Source: an uncultured Thermomicrobium sp. (GTDB lineage Bacteria > Chloroflexota > Chloroflexia > Thermomicrobiales > Thermomicrobiaceae). Taken from it: 33,442 nucleotides of DNA. The DNA lies in NCBI GenBank assembly GCA_938028665.1, contig CALIMB010000044.1:1-33442 (forward strand), written 5' to 3'. The translations under genes were made by a program, and so were the position numbers. The notes beneath the pieces are model-generated. The model was not told the DNA's origin and searched no databases. It worked only from the letters and a program-made list of their open reading frames with translations. Below, piece after piece: positions 16,439 through 25,509 of the stretch. Position 1 is the stretch's first letter; each line of letters begins with the position of its first letter.

Positions 16439-16708
16439 TCAGCTCGGGCGTTGCTCGCCTGGATGGTCGTCTCTCGGCTCATAGATCGCTGCTGGTTCCT
16501 CATCCGGAACCTGGCGGTTAAGGAGGAGCTCAATAACTAGCCCCGCCGTGAGCAAAAGCACGAATGCTGCTGTGCTGCTCATCGAAATCCACGTGAGTGA
16601 CTGACTCCGGCCGAGCCCGGTGAGATACACCGTGAGAAATCCGGCCAGACTAATGAGCAGTATCAGTGGTCGAATCGTGATCTTCCTGGACTGCTTCGCA
16701 TCCTGCAT
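16439..16708 (-). CDS. Small two-helix membrane protein between flhF and fliA
   Basis: An 89-residue protein with two hydrophobic helices (about residues 14-31 and 45-64) joined by a short polar loop, and an acidic C-terminal tail. No family recognised. ATG 16708 has AAGGA 8 bases upstream. It sits where many flagellar operons carry flhG, the MinD-like partner of FlhF, between flhF and fliA, but it has no ATPase motif and cannot be FlhG. It ends 30 bases before fliA and follows flhF after a 135-base gap. Confidence 0.62.
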   Translation of the reverse strand: MQDAKQSRKITIRPLILLISLAGFLTVYLTGLGRSQSLTWISMSSTAAFVLLLTAGLVIELLLNRQVPDEEPAAIYEPRDDHPGEQRPS

Positions 16709-16843
16709 CGCCGGAGTCCTTCACGCTCGGAGTGTCCACCCACCCTGCATAGCTGACAGTACCTTGCTTTTCTCGCCTACTCCTAGGGCCACGCGACCTA
16801 AAGATCGAAGTGCCAGTCTCCTAGGAGCGGGGGTGCTCCAGTC
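16709..16843 (-). other. 135-base gap after flhF with CCTAG repeats
   Basis: Contains the perfect 10-base palindrome CTCCTAGGAG (around 16819-16828), a second CTCCTAGG about 38 bases away and a third CCTAG near the flhF stop. A 5-bp hairpin (GGAGC-6-GCTCC) lies just after flhF. No clear promoter was found; possible operator or processing site. Confidence 0.35.
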
Positions 16844-17848
16844 CTAGACGGAGACGGCCCGCCCCAATCGCTGTTCGAGCCGTTCTAGTGTCCAGGCCGC
16901 AAGTTCCGCGAGAGCTGGGGTGGATGCGTTCACGAAATCGTCAGGGATACGAGGGCCGGTGGTCAGTGCAATGACTGGTCGTCCCAGCCGTTCGGCTAAT
17001 CCCAACGCCATACCTGGTCGCCGCGTTTCGTCCAGCTTGGTCAAAACCAGTGCGCGCGGTCGGAGCGGTGCGTAGCGGCGGGCGGCCTCCAGTGTTTCTT
17101 CGAGATCCCCACCGACTGGGAGTGTGAGGCTCACCACGACCTGACTTTGGGCCAGTGCACTCTCCAATGCGGCAATCGCTCGTGGGTCGTAGGGATTTGT
17201 GCCAGCGCTGTCTATTACCACCAGTGAAGCGGTCATCGTGCGCAGTGCTCGCTGGAGTTCAACACTGTTGGCTGCCCGGGTGAATGGCACGCCCAGCCCC
17301 TGAGCGAGCGTCTCGCTCCGTCGGTCATGTCCCTCATCACCACCCAGGCTAATCACGTGGGAGGGAAAGCCGTCTGCCTGTGCAACCCCGGCAAGTTTCA
17401 AGGCCGTCGAGGTCTTGCCCACGCCTGTTGGCCCAACCAGTGCCAGAACAAGCCGCCCACCAAGCGGCAGCCACGGCACAACAGAAATGTATGCAGCAAT
17501 TCGGCTCGCGAGCGCGCGGCGGAGGCCCTGTGGGTGGGTGCGCTGCGTGCGGTAGACACGCACGAGCTCCGCAGCGAAGCGCGTGCTGAGCCCAAGGGCA
17601 TTAAGCCCAAGCAGCAACGCGTCACCGCTGCCTCGTGCAGTAGGCATTCGTGCTTCGTCCGCAGCTGTGGTCGGGGTATTCGGGCTCGCCGGAGCAGCGA
17701 CGAGCTCCACGATACTCTCAGTGCTGAGCAGCTGCCGCGAACCAAGGTGGCGGACGTCCAAGATCACCGCGTCAGGCCCAAGCTCCATCTTTGCCAGGAG
17801 CATTGCGGCTTGGATGGATTCGGCCCGGTACGTGCGTGGCTCCAGCAT
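16844..17848 (-). CDS. flhF: Flagellar SRP-type GTPase FlhF
   Basis: A 334-residue protein. N-terminus 'RTYRAESIQAAMLLAKMELGPDAVIL' is the FlhF basic domain; a helical N domain follows. The G domain has the P-loop GPTGVGKT (139-146), 'VVIDSAGTNPYD' (G3-like) and 'LTKLDET' (G4). FlhF controls the place and number of flagella and recruits early basal-body parts. Start ATG 17848 has GAGGGGG upstream. It lies 3 bases after flhA, the conserved order. Its usual partner FlhG is not encoded next to it. Confidence 0.95.
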   Translation of the reverse strand: MLEPRTYRAESIQAAMLLAKMELGPDAVILDVRHLGSRQLLSTESIVELVAAPASPNTPTTAADEARMPTARGSGDALLLGLNALGLSTRFAAELVRVYRTQRTHPQGLRRALASRIAAYISVVPWLPLGGRLVLALVGPTGVGKTSTALKLAGVAQADGFPSHVISLGGDEGHDRRSETLAQGLGVPFTRAANSVELQRALRTMTASLVVIDSAGTNPYDPRAIAALESALAQSQVVVSLTLPVGGDLEETLEAARRYAPLRPRALVLTKLDETRRPGMALGLAERLGRPVIALTTGPRIPDDFVNASTPALAELAAWTLERLEQRLGRAVSV

Positions 17849-17851
17849 GGC

Positions 17852-19924
17852 TTACCCCCTCACAGTTCCGAGGACCTGAATGCGAACGGTAGGAGCGACT
17901 TCCTGGAAGGCTAGGACTGTCAAATTTGGCAGTGAGCGCCGCAGTGTGCGGCTTAGTGCCGCTCGCAGACTCGCTGGTACGAGGAGCACCGGCTGGTAAC
18001 CGAGCGCGGCGATCCGTTCCATCTCCTGGGCCACCGCAGCCAGGAGTGCTTGCAGGCGCTCCGGTGCCAGTGCCAGCTGCGGGCCCTCTTCGCTCTGATG
18101 GATCGCCTCGCTCAGCTGCCCGGTGAGTTCCGGGTGAAGGACAATGACACCTAATGTTCCATCAGGAGTAACGTACTGGTGGGTTAGTGCTGCCGCCAGC
18201 GCGTGTCGTACCTGCTCCGCCAGCACGTACACGTTCCGGGTGGTTCGCGCATGATTGCCAAGGACTTCCAAAATGGTTACTAAATCCCGGATCGGTACTT
18301 GCTCGGCCAGCAAAAGCTGTAACACCTGGTGGACCTCGCTGAGTGACAACAGGTGCGGAACCAGTTCGTCCACAACTGCTGGGTGCTCACGTCGCACCGT
18401 ATCCAGCAGCCGTTGGACATCCTGTCGTCGGAGCAGCGCGGCTGCGTTCTGCCGGACGACCTCGCTCAGGTGCGTTGTGATAACCGAGGCTGCATCAACG
18501 ACCGCATAGCCGTGTGCCTCCGCCGCTGCTCGTTGTCCTTCTGGAATCCACACTGCTGGTAGCCCGAATGCTGGCTCGCGCGCCACAATACCATCCAGCT
18601 GCGGCGCCTCGCCGGTTGTCGTCATTGCCATCAGTCGATCAGGATAGACCTCACCTTCACCAGCCTTGATACCCCGTACAAGGATCCGATACTCGTTCGG
18701 TCGCAGTGCCAGGTTGTCGCGAATCCGCACCGTCGGCATCACAAACCCGAGCTCTTGGGCGATCTGTTTGCGGAGAAGCGTAATTCGCCGGAGGAGCTGG
18801 CCGCCGGTCGCCTGATCAACCAGCGGGATGAGGCCATATCCGATCTCCAGCTCGAGCGGGTCAACCGGTGTCACCTCCGGCAGTGTCTCCTCGGTGTCAG
18901 CAGTTGGCCGTACCGGTTCGGTCGCTGGTGGCGGAGGACGGCGCAGCATCAGGGCAACACCCAATAGGCCCACCGCACCTAGGAAGAACGGTGGCGCCGG
19001 TAGCCCCGGTGCGAGCCCAAGGATCGCGAGCAGAACACCGGCGATCACTAACGCCCGTGGTGCGCTGAAGATCTGCCGCGCTACATCCAGGCCTAGATTG
19101 GCGTCCGAGGCACTCCGTGTCACGATAATTCCGGTGGCTGTTGAGATCAGTAATGCGGGAATCTGGGTGACCAGCCCGTCACCGACGGTGAGGAGTGCGT
19201 AGGTTCGCAATGCTTCGCCGAGCGGCATGCCGCGTTGCAATGCCCCAATCGCGATACCGCCGAGGATGTTGATTAGGATGATCACGATGCCTGCGATGGC
19301 GTCTCCCTTGACAAATTTGCTTGCCCCATCCATCGCGCCGTAGAAGTCGGCCTCGCGCGCGATTTCCTGTCGCCGGCGTCGCGCTTCCTCCTCACCGATC
19401 AGTCCGGCGTTTAAGTCCGCATCAATTGCCATCTGTTTCCCCGGCATCGCGTCCAGAGTAAAACGAGCTGCCACCTCCGCAACGCGGCCCGCTCCATTGG
19501 TGATCACCACGAACTGGATAACGACGAGGATGACGAACACTACGATACCCACCACATAGTTGCCACCGACGACGAACCGGCCGAAGGCGTTAATCACTTC
19601 CCCGGCGTTCCCCTGCAACAGAATCAAGCGCGTCGACGTGACGTTGAGCGCTAAGCGGAAAAGCGTCGCTAACAACAGTACTGTAGGGAAAGCCGAAAAC
19701 TGCAGCGGCTCCTGGATGTAGAGCGAGACGAGCAGAATTGTCAGTGCAAGGGCGATATTGGTGGTAATTAAAAGATCGAGGACGTGTGCTGGGACCGGTA
19801 AGATCATCAATGTGACAATCGCAACAACCCCGGCGGCCAACGCGACGTCACTATAGCGAACGAGCCGTTGCAGCCCGCTCATTGGCTCAGCATGTTTCGT
19901 GCCCGATGCTGGCGTACTGACCAT
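17852..19924 (-). CDS. flhA: Flagellar export gate protein FlhA
   Basis: A 690-residue protein, full length for the family. The first half has eight predicted membrane helices; the FHIPEP family signature 'VAARFTLDAMPGKQMAIDAD' is present in the cytoplasmic loop, and the C-terminal half is the soluble domain, starting with 'RDNLALRPNEYRILV'. FlhA forms the nonameric ring that docks chaperone-substrate complexes and uses the proton gradient for export. Start ATG 19924 has GAGAGGGG 6-7 bases upstream. It follows flhB by 12 bases. Confidence 0.98.
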   Translation of the reverse strand: MVSTPASGTKHAEPMSGLQRLVRYSDVALAAGVVAIVTLMILPVPAHVLDLLITTNIALALTILLVSLYIQEPLQFSAFPTVLLLATLFRLALNVTSTRLILLQGNAGEVINAFGRFVVGGNYVVGIVVFVILVVIQFVVITNGAGRVAEVAARFTLDAMPGKQMAIDADLNAGLIGEEEARRRRQEIAREADFYGAMDGASKFVKGDAIAGIVIILINILGGIAIGALQRGMPLGEALRTYALLTVGDGLVTQIPALLISTATGIIVTRSASDANLGLDVARQIFSAPRALVIAGVLLAILGLAPGLPAPPFFLGAVGLLGVALMLRRPPPPATEPVRPTADTEETLPEVTPVDPLELEIGYGLIPLVDQATGGQLLRRITLLRKQIAQELGFVMPTVRIRDNLALRPNEYRILVRGIKAGEGEVYPDRLMAMTTTGEAPQLDGIVAREPAFGLPAVWIPEGQRAAAEAHGYAVVDAASVITTHLSEVVRQNAAALLRRQDVQRLLDTVRREHPAVVDELVPHLLSLSEVHQVLQLLLAEQVPIRDLVTILEVLGNHARTTRNVYVLAEQVRHALAAALTHQYVTPDGTLGVIVLHPELTGQLSEAIHQSEEGPQLALAPERLQALLAAVAQEMERIAALGYQPVLLVPASLRAALSRTLRRSLPNLTVLAFQEVAPTVRIQVLGTVRG

Positions 19925-19936
19925 CGGTTGCCCCTC

Positions 19937-21037
19937 TCAGAGGTCCATCCATGGTTCGGTGGTTGGCCCGCCGCCACCAAGCGGGAGACGTGCCCGTCGC
20001 AGTTGGTAGACATAGGCAATGATGTCGGCGACTGCCTCATAGAGCGTCACCGGGATCTCTTGTCCGACGTCGACAGTCCGGTAGAGGGCCTGGGCCAGCG
20101 GCTGGTTTTGCAGTACCGGAATCGCATGCTGCCGCGCGATTGCCATGATCCGCTCGGCGACCGCTCCTGCACCCTTTGCCACCACCACCGGGGCACGCAT
20201 CGTCCCTGGTTCATACCGGAGGGCCACTGCCAAGTGGGTGGGGTTGGTCACGACGACGGTGGCGGTCGGCACTTGTGCCATCATGCGCCGCAGTGCGTAC
20301 TGGCGTTGTAAGCGTCGGATGCGCGCTTTGATCTCTGGGTCGCCTTCTGTCTGCCGTAGCTCCTCTTTCAGCTCATGACGTGTCATCCGTAGCCGTTGCT
20401 CCAAATCCCAGCGCTGGTAGCTGTAGTCCAACACCGCGAGTGCCAGATACGCCGCCCCGATACGCATGGTTAGATCGCGAATGCTCTGCCCTAAGGCCCG
20501 AGCGATGACCAACGGCTCGGCACCCGTCAGATCCGCGTATCGGGGAAGATCTCGCCGAATCAGCGGGTAGGTAACGGCCAAGACAATGGCGATTTTTACA
20601 AGCGCCTTGGCTGTCTCAAAGAGACCACGTCGTGAGAAGAGGCGTTGGAAGCCAGCGATCGGGTCAATGCGCCGGAGATCTGGCTGTAGGACTGCTGGTG
20701 CAAACACCACACCAGCCTGGAGCAGAGTGCTGGCCACGCCGACCAGAAGGAACAGGCCGAGGACCGGCAGTGTGAGCTGGAAGAACGTTGTCCCACTCAC
20801 CCAGGCAAGTTCCAAGACAAGCGCAGGTGTCAGGTCAAGTGGCAGTGGTTCGCGGAACGCACGTTCCAGATAGCCCCAGAGTTCTGTTGCGGCCGAACTC
20901 GCGTACCACGGCAAGAAGAAGGCGCCCACCAGCAGGGTGAGTGCTGAGGTGAGGTCGGCACTCCGCGGTACTTGGCCACGCTTGCGAGCCTCCTCGCGTC
21001 GCCGTGGTGTTGCTCGTTCCGTCCGCTCGCTCGCCAT
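19937..21037 (-). CDS. flhB: Flagellar export switch protein FlhB
   Basis: A 366-residue protein with the basic start 'ERTERATPRRREEARKRGQV', four membrane helices and a cytoplasmic domain with the self-cleavage motif NPTH at residues 265-268. Cleavage between Asn and Pro allows the switch from rod/hook to filament substrates. Start ATG 21037 has GAGG 6 bases upstream. It is 3 bases from the fliR stop. All key residues are intact. Confidence 0.98.
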   Translation of the reverse strand: MASERTERATPRRREEARKRGQVPRSADLTSALTLLVGAFFLPWYASSAATELWGYLERAFREPLPLDLTPALVLELAWVSGTTFFQLTLPVLGLFLLVGVASTLLQAGVVFAPAVLQPDLRRIDPIAGFQRLFSRRGLFETAKALVKIAIVLAVTYPLIRRDLPRYADLTGAEPLVIARALGQSIRDLTMRIGAAYLALAVLDYSYQRWDLEQRLRMTRHELKEELRQTEGDPEIKARIRRLQRQYALRRMMAQVPTATVVVTNPTHLAVALRYEPGTMRAPVVVAKGAGAVAERIMAIARQHAIPVLQNQPLAQALYRTVDVGQEIPVTLYEAVADIIAYVYQLRRARLPLGGGGPTTEPWMDL

Positions 21038-21040
21038 CTC

Positions 21041-21823
21041 TTACCTCGCTGCCACAATGACCTGCGTCACAGCACCCAGAATCCCGTCCGTTGTTGCTTG
21101 TGCCAGGAGCTGCAGCAGGAAGGGAATCGAAAGAAGGAGAATAAGGAAACCGAGTAGGATTTTGGCCGGGAGCCCAACAAAGAAGACGCTCATTTGCGGC
21201 ACCATCCGATTGAGGAGGCCAAGCCCGATATCCGCAACCAGAAGCGATCCCGCAACTGGTAGACCAATGCGGAGCGCATCACTGAACATCACTCCAGTGA
21301 GGCTGATGACTGCGGCTGGTGTCGCCTGAGCGGGGAGCGCGCTCCCTGGCGGAAGCAGCACGAAGCTTCGCGCCAGGGCACCAAGAAGCAGGTGATGACC
21401 GTTTGCACCGAAGAAGACGAGTGCAGCCAGCATGAGGTACAAAGAGTTCAATGCTGTGCCGTGTATCCCGAGTGCCGGATGGAAGGTGGCAGCAAGGCCA
21501 AAACCCAGCTGATACCCGATTAATGAGGCAGCCATCTCGATCGCTGCGAAGACGGCCGCGACAGCTAGTCCCAATGCCAGTCCCGTCACAAGTTCCCGGG
21601 CAAGCGCCACCGCAAAAATGGTCGGCTGGCTAAGTACCGGTGTTTCGACGCGCACAAATGGCGTAAGCACGAGCGCGAGGGCGACGGCCAGAGCTACCCG
21701 TGCTGGCAGTGGCACTGCGCTTCCGCTGAATCCTGGCAGCAGCGAGAGGACTAAACCAATCCGCGTCACTACCAGAACAAACAACGCGATCGAGCTGGGA
21801 ATGAGCGGTGTCGAGACCTCCAT
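21041..21823 (-). CDS. fliR: Flagellar export gate protein FliR
   Basis: A 260-residue membrane protein with about six hydrophobic segments and the FliR patterns 'RIGLVLSLLPGFSGSAVP' near the N-terminus and 'QLGFGLAATFHP' in the middle. FliR joins FliP and FliQ in the FliP5Q4R1 export channel. Start ATG 21823 has GAGGGA 6 bases upstream. It lies between fliQ and flhB, the classical order. Confidence 0.97.
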   Translation of the reverse strand: MEVSTPLIPSSIALFVLVVTRIGLVLSLLPGFSGSAVPLPARVALAVALALVLTPFVRVETPVLSQPTIFAVALARELVTGLALGLAVAAVFAAIEMAASLIGYQLGFGLAATFHPALGIHGTALNSLYLMLAALVFFGANGHHLLLGALARSFVLLPPGSALPAQATPAAVISLTGVMFSDALRIGLPVAGSLLVADIGLGLLNRMVPQMSVFFVGLPAKILLGFLILLLSIPFLLQLLAQATTDGILGAVTQVIVAAR

Positions 21824-21832
21824 TGCCGTCCC

Positions 21833-22102
21833 TCACCGTCGCAAAACCGGGAGCAATAGGAAGAGTTCCGTTGCCAGTGCTGCCAGCTGCCGTCCCATCC
21901 AGGAACCCGCGAAGAGGAGAATAAGGAACGTGATGACGATCTTCGGGATAAAGACGAGCGTCTGCTCGTTTACCTGGGTGACCGCTTGGAGAACACTGAC
22001 CAGCAGACCAACCACAAGAATCGTCACCAGGATCGGTGCCGAGACGAGCAGGGTCGTTGTAATCGCTGCGCGGGCGAGTTCGAGGAGGAATGTCTCGTTC
22101 AT
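21833..22102 (-). CDS. fliQ: Flagellar export gate protein FliQ
   Basis: An 89-residue protein with two membrane helices and the family pattern 'SVLQAVTQVNEQTLVFIPKI' in the loop. Length and motif are exactly those of FliQ, a subunit of the export channel. Start ATG 22102 has AGGAGGT 5 bases upstream; gaps to fliP and fliR are about 9 bases each. Confidence 0.97.
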   Translation of the reverse strand: MNETFLLELARAAITTTLLVSAPILVTILVVGLLVSVLQAVTQVNEQTLVFIPKIVITFLILLFAGSWMGRQLAALATELFLLLPVLRR

Positions 22103-22111
22103 TCCGACCTC

Positions 22112-22912
22112 CTATCCAGCACCGAAACTCACCACCAGTGATCGCACCAGAAGATCCCAACCATCGACCATGACAAAGAGCAGGAGCTTAAAGGGGAGCG
22201 AGATGACGACTGGTGGCACCATAATCATTCCCATCGCCATAAGGGTGCTGGAGACAATGAGATCAATGACTAAGAAGGGGATGAACAGCACGAATCCCAT
22301 TGTGAAAGCGGTCTTCAGCTCGCTGAGAACGAATGCTGGCACGAGTACCCAGGTTGGGACTTCGTCAGGGTTACGCGGGCGCGGCAGGTTGCCGAGATTC
22401 ATAAACAGGGCGATGTCGCGCTCCCGTGTCTGGCGGAACATGAAGTCGCGCAGTGGCTTCAAGCCACGCTCCAGGGCTGTCCGCTGGTCAATCTCCCCTT
22501 GGAGATAGGGTTGGAGTGCTTCCCGGTTGATGGCCTGCCAGGTGGGGGCCATGACGAAGATAGTCAGGAAAAGTGAGAGGCCAATGAGCACTTGATTCGG
22601 CGGCAGCTGGGGAACGCCAATGGCTGTGCGTACGAAGGAGAGGACGATCACGATCCGGGTAAACGAGGTCATCACCACAAGGATCGTCGGAAGCAGGCTG
22701 ACCAAGGTCAACAAGAAGACAAGCTCCAACCCAGCCGCGACTGGACTGCTGCTCCCGTTCGTCCCACCGCTTTGTACCTGGATCTGGGTGGAACCCATGC
22801 TGGCGCTCATCGCGCAGGCGCTGCTGGCAAGTCCGCCAAGCGTCGCGCCAAGCGGGAGGATCCAGCGGTGGTGCCCGTACTTCCTACTGTCGGCCGTCCG
22901 CGTCTCCACCAT
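22112..22912 (-). CDS. fliP: Flagellar export gate protein FliP
   Basis: A 266-residue membrane protein. After a variable Ser/Gly-rich N-terminal region come 'MTSFTRIVIVLSFVRTAIG', 'PPNQVLIGLSLFLTIFVMAP' and, near the end, 'GMIMVPPVVISLPFKLLLFV', all FliP signatures. It forms the core of the export channel. ATG 22912 has GGAG 6 bases upstream; a GTG at 22933 in frame lacks a site. It is the first gene of the minus-strand flagellar operon. The usual fliO neighbour is not upstream of it but at the end of the divergent operon. Confidence 0.95.
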   Translation of the reverse strand: MVETRTADSRKYGHHRWILPLGATLGGLASSACAMSASMGSTQIQVQSGGTNGSSSPVAAGLELVFLLTLVSLLPTILVVMTSFTRIVIVLSFVRTAIGVPQLPPNQVLIGLSLFLTIFVMAPTWQAINREALQPYLQGEIDQRTALERGLKPLRDFMFRQTRERDIALFMNLGNLPRPRNPDEVPTWVLVPAFVLSELKTAFTMGFVLFIPFLVIDLIVSSTLMAMGMIMVPPVVISLPFKLLLFVMVDGWDLLVRSLVVSFGAG

Positions 22913-23167
22913 GGCTCGCTCCACTCGTGGCACGTTCGACCGCTTTGCATCCGCACCCTACCGGCACCACGTGCCGCGGTGCATCGCGAGTCTGTCAGGA
23001 TTTCTGACGGGACGCTCGTCTCGGGCGCATAGGGTGAAGGAGCCACTGTCCGGACGGCACGAACGACCTCACCCACTAGGACCTTTTGGTAGGGGTCCCG
23101 ACGCGTGATTGTGGTCGAAATTCACGATGTGGCGGTCGAGTGCTGCACCGCCGTGCAGGAGCAACGG
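22913..23167. other. Divergent control region between the two flagellar operons
   Basis: About 255 bases between fliP (minus) and flbD (plus). It holds the hairpin CGGCAC-3-GTGCCG (about 22961-22975) and the inverted repeat GTCAG-5-CTGAC (about 22995-23009). I found no convincing sigma-70, sigma-28 or sigma-54 promoter for either direction, so the early flagellar promoters are either weak or of another type. Confidence 0.45.
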
Positions 23168-23398
23168 ATGATCGCGGTAACACGACTCGATGGGACACGG
23201 GTTGTTGTCAATGCTGAACTGATCGAGACGATTGAAGCGGTGCCGGAGACGGTTATCGTCCTCGTTACCCGCCGGCGCATCATGGTCCGTGAGCCGGTCG
23301 ATGAAGTGGTGGAGCGTGTTCTGGCTTACCGTCGCGGACTGGTCATGCCGGTCGATGCGGTCCGGTGTGCGTTGCCGGACCGTAATACGCACGAGTAA
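23168..23398 (+). CDS. flbD: FlbD family flagellar protein
   Basis: A 76-residue protein with the complete FlbD (swarming motility SwrD) pattern: 'MIAVTRLDGTRVVVNAELIE' then 'IEAVPETVIVLVTRRRIMVRE' and a C-terminal helix. In Bacillus the homologue SwrD supports stator power; the family lies beside motA/motB or fliL. It is unrelated to the Caulobacter regulator also named FlbD. ATG 23168 has AGGAG 6 bases upstream; a start at 23105 would add 21 atypical residues. First gene of the plus-strand operon. Confidence 0.9.
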   Translation: MIAVTRLDGTRVVVNAELIETIEAVPETVIVLVTRRRIMVREPVDEVVERVLAYRRGLVMPVDAVRCALPDRNTHE

Positions 23399-23418
23399 AC
23401 GTCGGGAGGGGGCCTACT

Positions 23419-24222
23419 ATGGATCTTGCCACCGTTCTCGGGATCGTTCTCGGGTTCGGCGCGTTGATTGTCGCTTTCGTGCTCGAGGGTGGCCACCTCT
23501 CGTCCTTGATCGGTATCACTGCCTACATGATTATTTTCGGCGGTACATTTGGCGCAACGATGACAAGCTACAGCCTGAAAGATATGCTTGGGCTGCCGAA
23601 ATTAATCATGAAGGCGATCAAAACCCCGCCAGATCGTCGGGCCATCCTGGTGGAGGAAATCGTCAAGCTGGCTGAGATCGCACGACGCGATGGACTGCTC
23701 GCCCTGGAGAACCATCCGATCGAAGACCCCTTTCTTAAGAAGGGTGTCATGCTGGTTGTCGATGGAACCGACGCGGAGCTCACCGAGCAGATTCTCCATG
23801 CCGACGTTGAGGCGATGGAACAGCGACATGCGCGCGGTTACGGTATCTTCCAGACCATGGGTGGGTTCGCCCCCACCATGGGCATCATCGGTACGGTGAT
23901 GGGGCTTGTCCACGTCTTGAGTTCGCTCAAAGATCCCGAGTCCCTGGGTCCAGCAATCGCTGTTGCATTCCTTGCCACACTCTACGGCGTGGCGACAGCC
24001 AATCTGTTGTGGCTCCCACTGCATAACAAGCTTAAGCTCCGCAGCAAAGAGGAAGTTGCCGAAAAGCAGCTGATCATCGAGGGGGTGCTCGGGATTCAAG
24101 CCGGCGAGAACCCGCGCATGCTCCGCGAAAAGCTCCTGGTGCATCTGCCACCGCAGGCACGTGCTTCCGAGCCGAAAGCCGCTCCGGTCGGTGCTCGAGC
24201 CATGGCTCCAGGAGGGGAGTAA
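23419..24222 (+). CDS. motA: Flagellar stator protein MotA
   Basis: A 267-residue protein with four membrane helices. 'FQTMGGFAPTMGIIGTVMGLVHVL' around the third helix contains the conserved Pro of the proton or sodium path, and the second cytoplasmic loop is charged. With MotB it forms the torque-generating stator. The C-terminal tail is extended and Ala/Pro-rich. ATG 23419 has GGGAGGGGG 7 bases upstream. Ion specificity cannot be read from sequence alone. Confidence 0.96.
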   Translation: MDLATVLGIVLGFGALIVAFVLEGGHLSSLIGITAYMIIFGGTFGATMTSYSLKDMLGLPKLIMKAIKTPPDRRAILVEEIVKLAEIARRDGLLALENHPIEDPFLKKGVMLVVDGTDAELTEQILHADVEAMEQRHARGYGIFQTMGGFAPTMGIIGTVMGLVHVLSSLKDPESLGPAIAVAFLATLYGVATANLLWLPLHNKLKLRSKEEVAEKQLIIEGVLGIQAGENPRMLREKLLVHLPPQARASEPKAAPVGARAMAPGGE

Positions 24223-24228
24223 GCTACC

Positions 24229-24945
24229 GTGCGGCGTCGCTCTCGCCATCACGAAGGCGAGCACGAGAATCTGGAGCGGTGGCTCATCACCTACGCTGAT
24301 CTCATCACCCTGCTCCTGATCTTTTTCGTCGTCATGTACTCGATCTCTCAGGCTGACCTCGCCAAGTTTCGTCAAGTGGCGGCTTCACTCCGTGCTGCCT
24401 TTAACCTCGACGTACTCCCGGCCCCCCCTCCTGGCCAGTCGGCCGTGACACCACTTGAGCAAGATCCGCGCTTCAATGCCTACCTTAGTGTCCGTGCTCA
24501 AGTTGCTTCCCTCTTCACACGGCTCGGGCTAGACCAACAGGGCGTCGAGGTGGAATTGACCAGTGAAGGAATCGTCATTCATCTTTCCGACGCGGTCCTC
24601 TTTCCGCCCGGTCAGGCGGAGCTCCGTCCCGAAGCACAGCGCGTCCTTGATGGGATCGCTGCCATCATCGAGCCACTGCCCAATCCGATTCGCATCGAAG
24701 GACACACCGACAATACTCCCCCACCACCCGGTACGTACCCAGACAATTGGGAACTTTCGGCTATGCGGGCAGTCAACACGGTGCGGTATCTCACCGATGT
24801 AGCCGGTCTCTCGCCCCAGCGCCTGAGCGCTGCTGGCTACGGCGAGTTCCGCCCTCGTGCCTCCAACGAGACGCTGGAAGGGCGGCGCAAAAACCGACGG
24901 GTTGACATCGTGTTGGTTCACCCAGCGTTCGGCTGGAAGCCGTGA
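24229..24945 (+). CDS. motB: Flagellar stator protein MotB
   Basis: A 238-residue protein: a basic N-terminus, one membrane helix starting 'WLITYADLITLLLIFFVVMY' with the essential Asp24, a plug/linker and a C-terminal OmpA-like domain ('IRIEGHTDNTPPPPGTY', 'LSAAGYGEFRP', 'RRKNRRVDIVL') that anchors to the cell wall. The start is GTG 24229, with GGAGGGG about 11 bases upstream, overlapping the end of motA. The OmpA-like domain implies a peptidoglycan-like wall to grip. Confidence 0.96.
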   Translation: MRRRSRHHEGEHENLERWLITYADLITLLLIFFVVMYSISQADLAKFRQVAASLRAAFNLDVLPAPPPGQSAVTPLEQDPRFNAYLSVRAQVASLFTRLGLDQQGVEVELTSEGIVIHLSDAVLFPPGQAELRPEAQRVLDGIAAIIEPLPNPIRIEGHTDNTPPPPGTYPDNWELSAMRAVNTVRYLTDVAGLSPQRLSAAGYGEFRPRASNETLEGRRKNRRVDIVLVHPAFGWKP

Positions 24946-24956
24946 AAGGGTAACGG

Positions 24957-25499
24957 ATGGTCAAGCAATTGGTGCGGAAACGGTTGCTCATTTTTGTGCT
25001 TCCGCTCGTGCTCGTGCTCGCTGGTGCAGGCTTCTTCCTGCTCGGTGGTGCTGGTGCAGCGCCCTTTGTTCTTCACATCGTCATCAACCAGTCAGTAAAC
25101 GATGCAACTATCAACCAACCGAAAGAACAGCACCTCACTGTTTCGCTCGGTGAACGCGTTGTCAATCTTGCTGATCCTGGTGGGTATCGCTATCTCAAGG
25201 CGGAGGTCGTAGTTGAAGTTGCAGTGGACCAAAAAACCTATCAGCGTCTCACCGCCAGTGGAGGTGGAGGGCACGGCGGCGGAGGCAGCAGCACCGATCC
25301 GCTCCGTGCCGAGTTGGATCACTCCTGGCCAAAGATCCAGGACACCCTGACGATGGTCCTCACCTCGAAGACCGTCGACGAGCTCGCCACGCCGGAAGGG
25401 AAGGAACGTTTAAAGGCTGAACTGGCAGAAAAGCTGCAACCCGCCTTTGGCGAGTATCAGATCACGGCGGTTTATCTCACCCAGTTCGTCATCCAATGA
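24957..25499 (+). CDS. fliL: Flagellar basal-body-associated protein FliL
   Basis: A 180-residue protein with one membrane helix (about residues 8-29) and a periplasmic/extracellular domain ending 'YQITAVYLTQFVIQ', the FliL C-terminal pattern. FliL rings surround the stator and increase torque. A Gly/His/Ser-rich insert ('ASGGGGHGGGGSS') interrupts the middle of the outer domain and is unusual. Start ATG 24957 follows AAAGGG. It lies between motB and fliM as in many bacteria. Confidence 0.9.
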   Translation: MVKQLVRKRLLIFVLPLVLVLAGAGFFLLGGAGAAPFVLHIVINQSVNDATINQPKEQHLTVSLGERVVNLADPGGYRYLKAEVVVEVAVDQKTYQRLTASGGGGHGGGGSSTDPLRAELDHSWPKIQDTLTMVLTSKTVDELATPEGKERLKAELAEKLQPAFGEYQITAVYLTQFVIQ

Positions 25500-25509
25500 G
25501 GAGGCGGAG

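Noticed and set aside
22925..22950. Sigma-54-like promoter (TGGCACG followed by TTGCA) before the plus flagellar operon
   Set aside because: The two boxes are ten bases apart rather than the required four, so the element would not be recognised.
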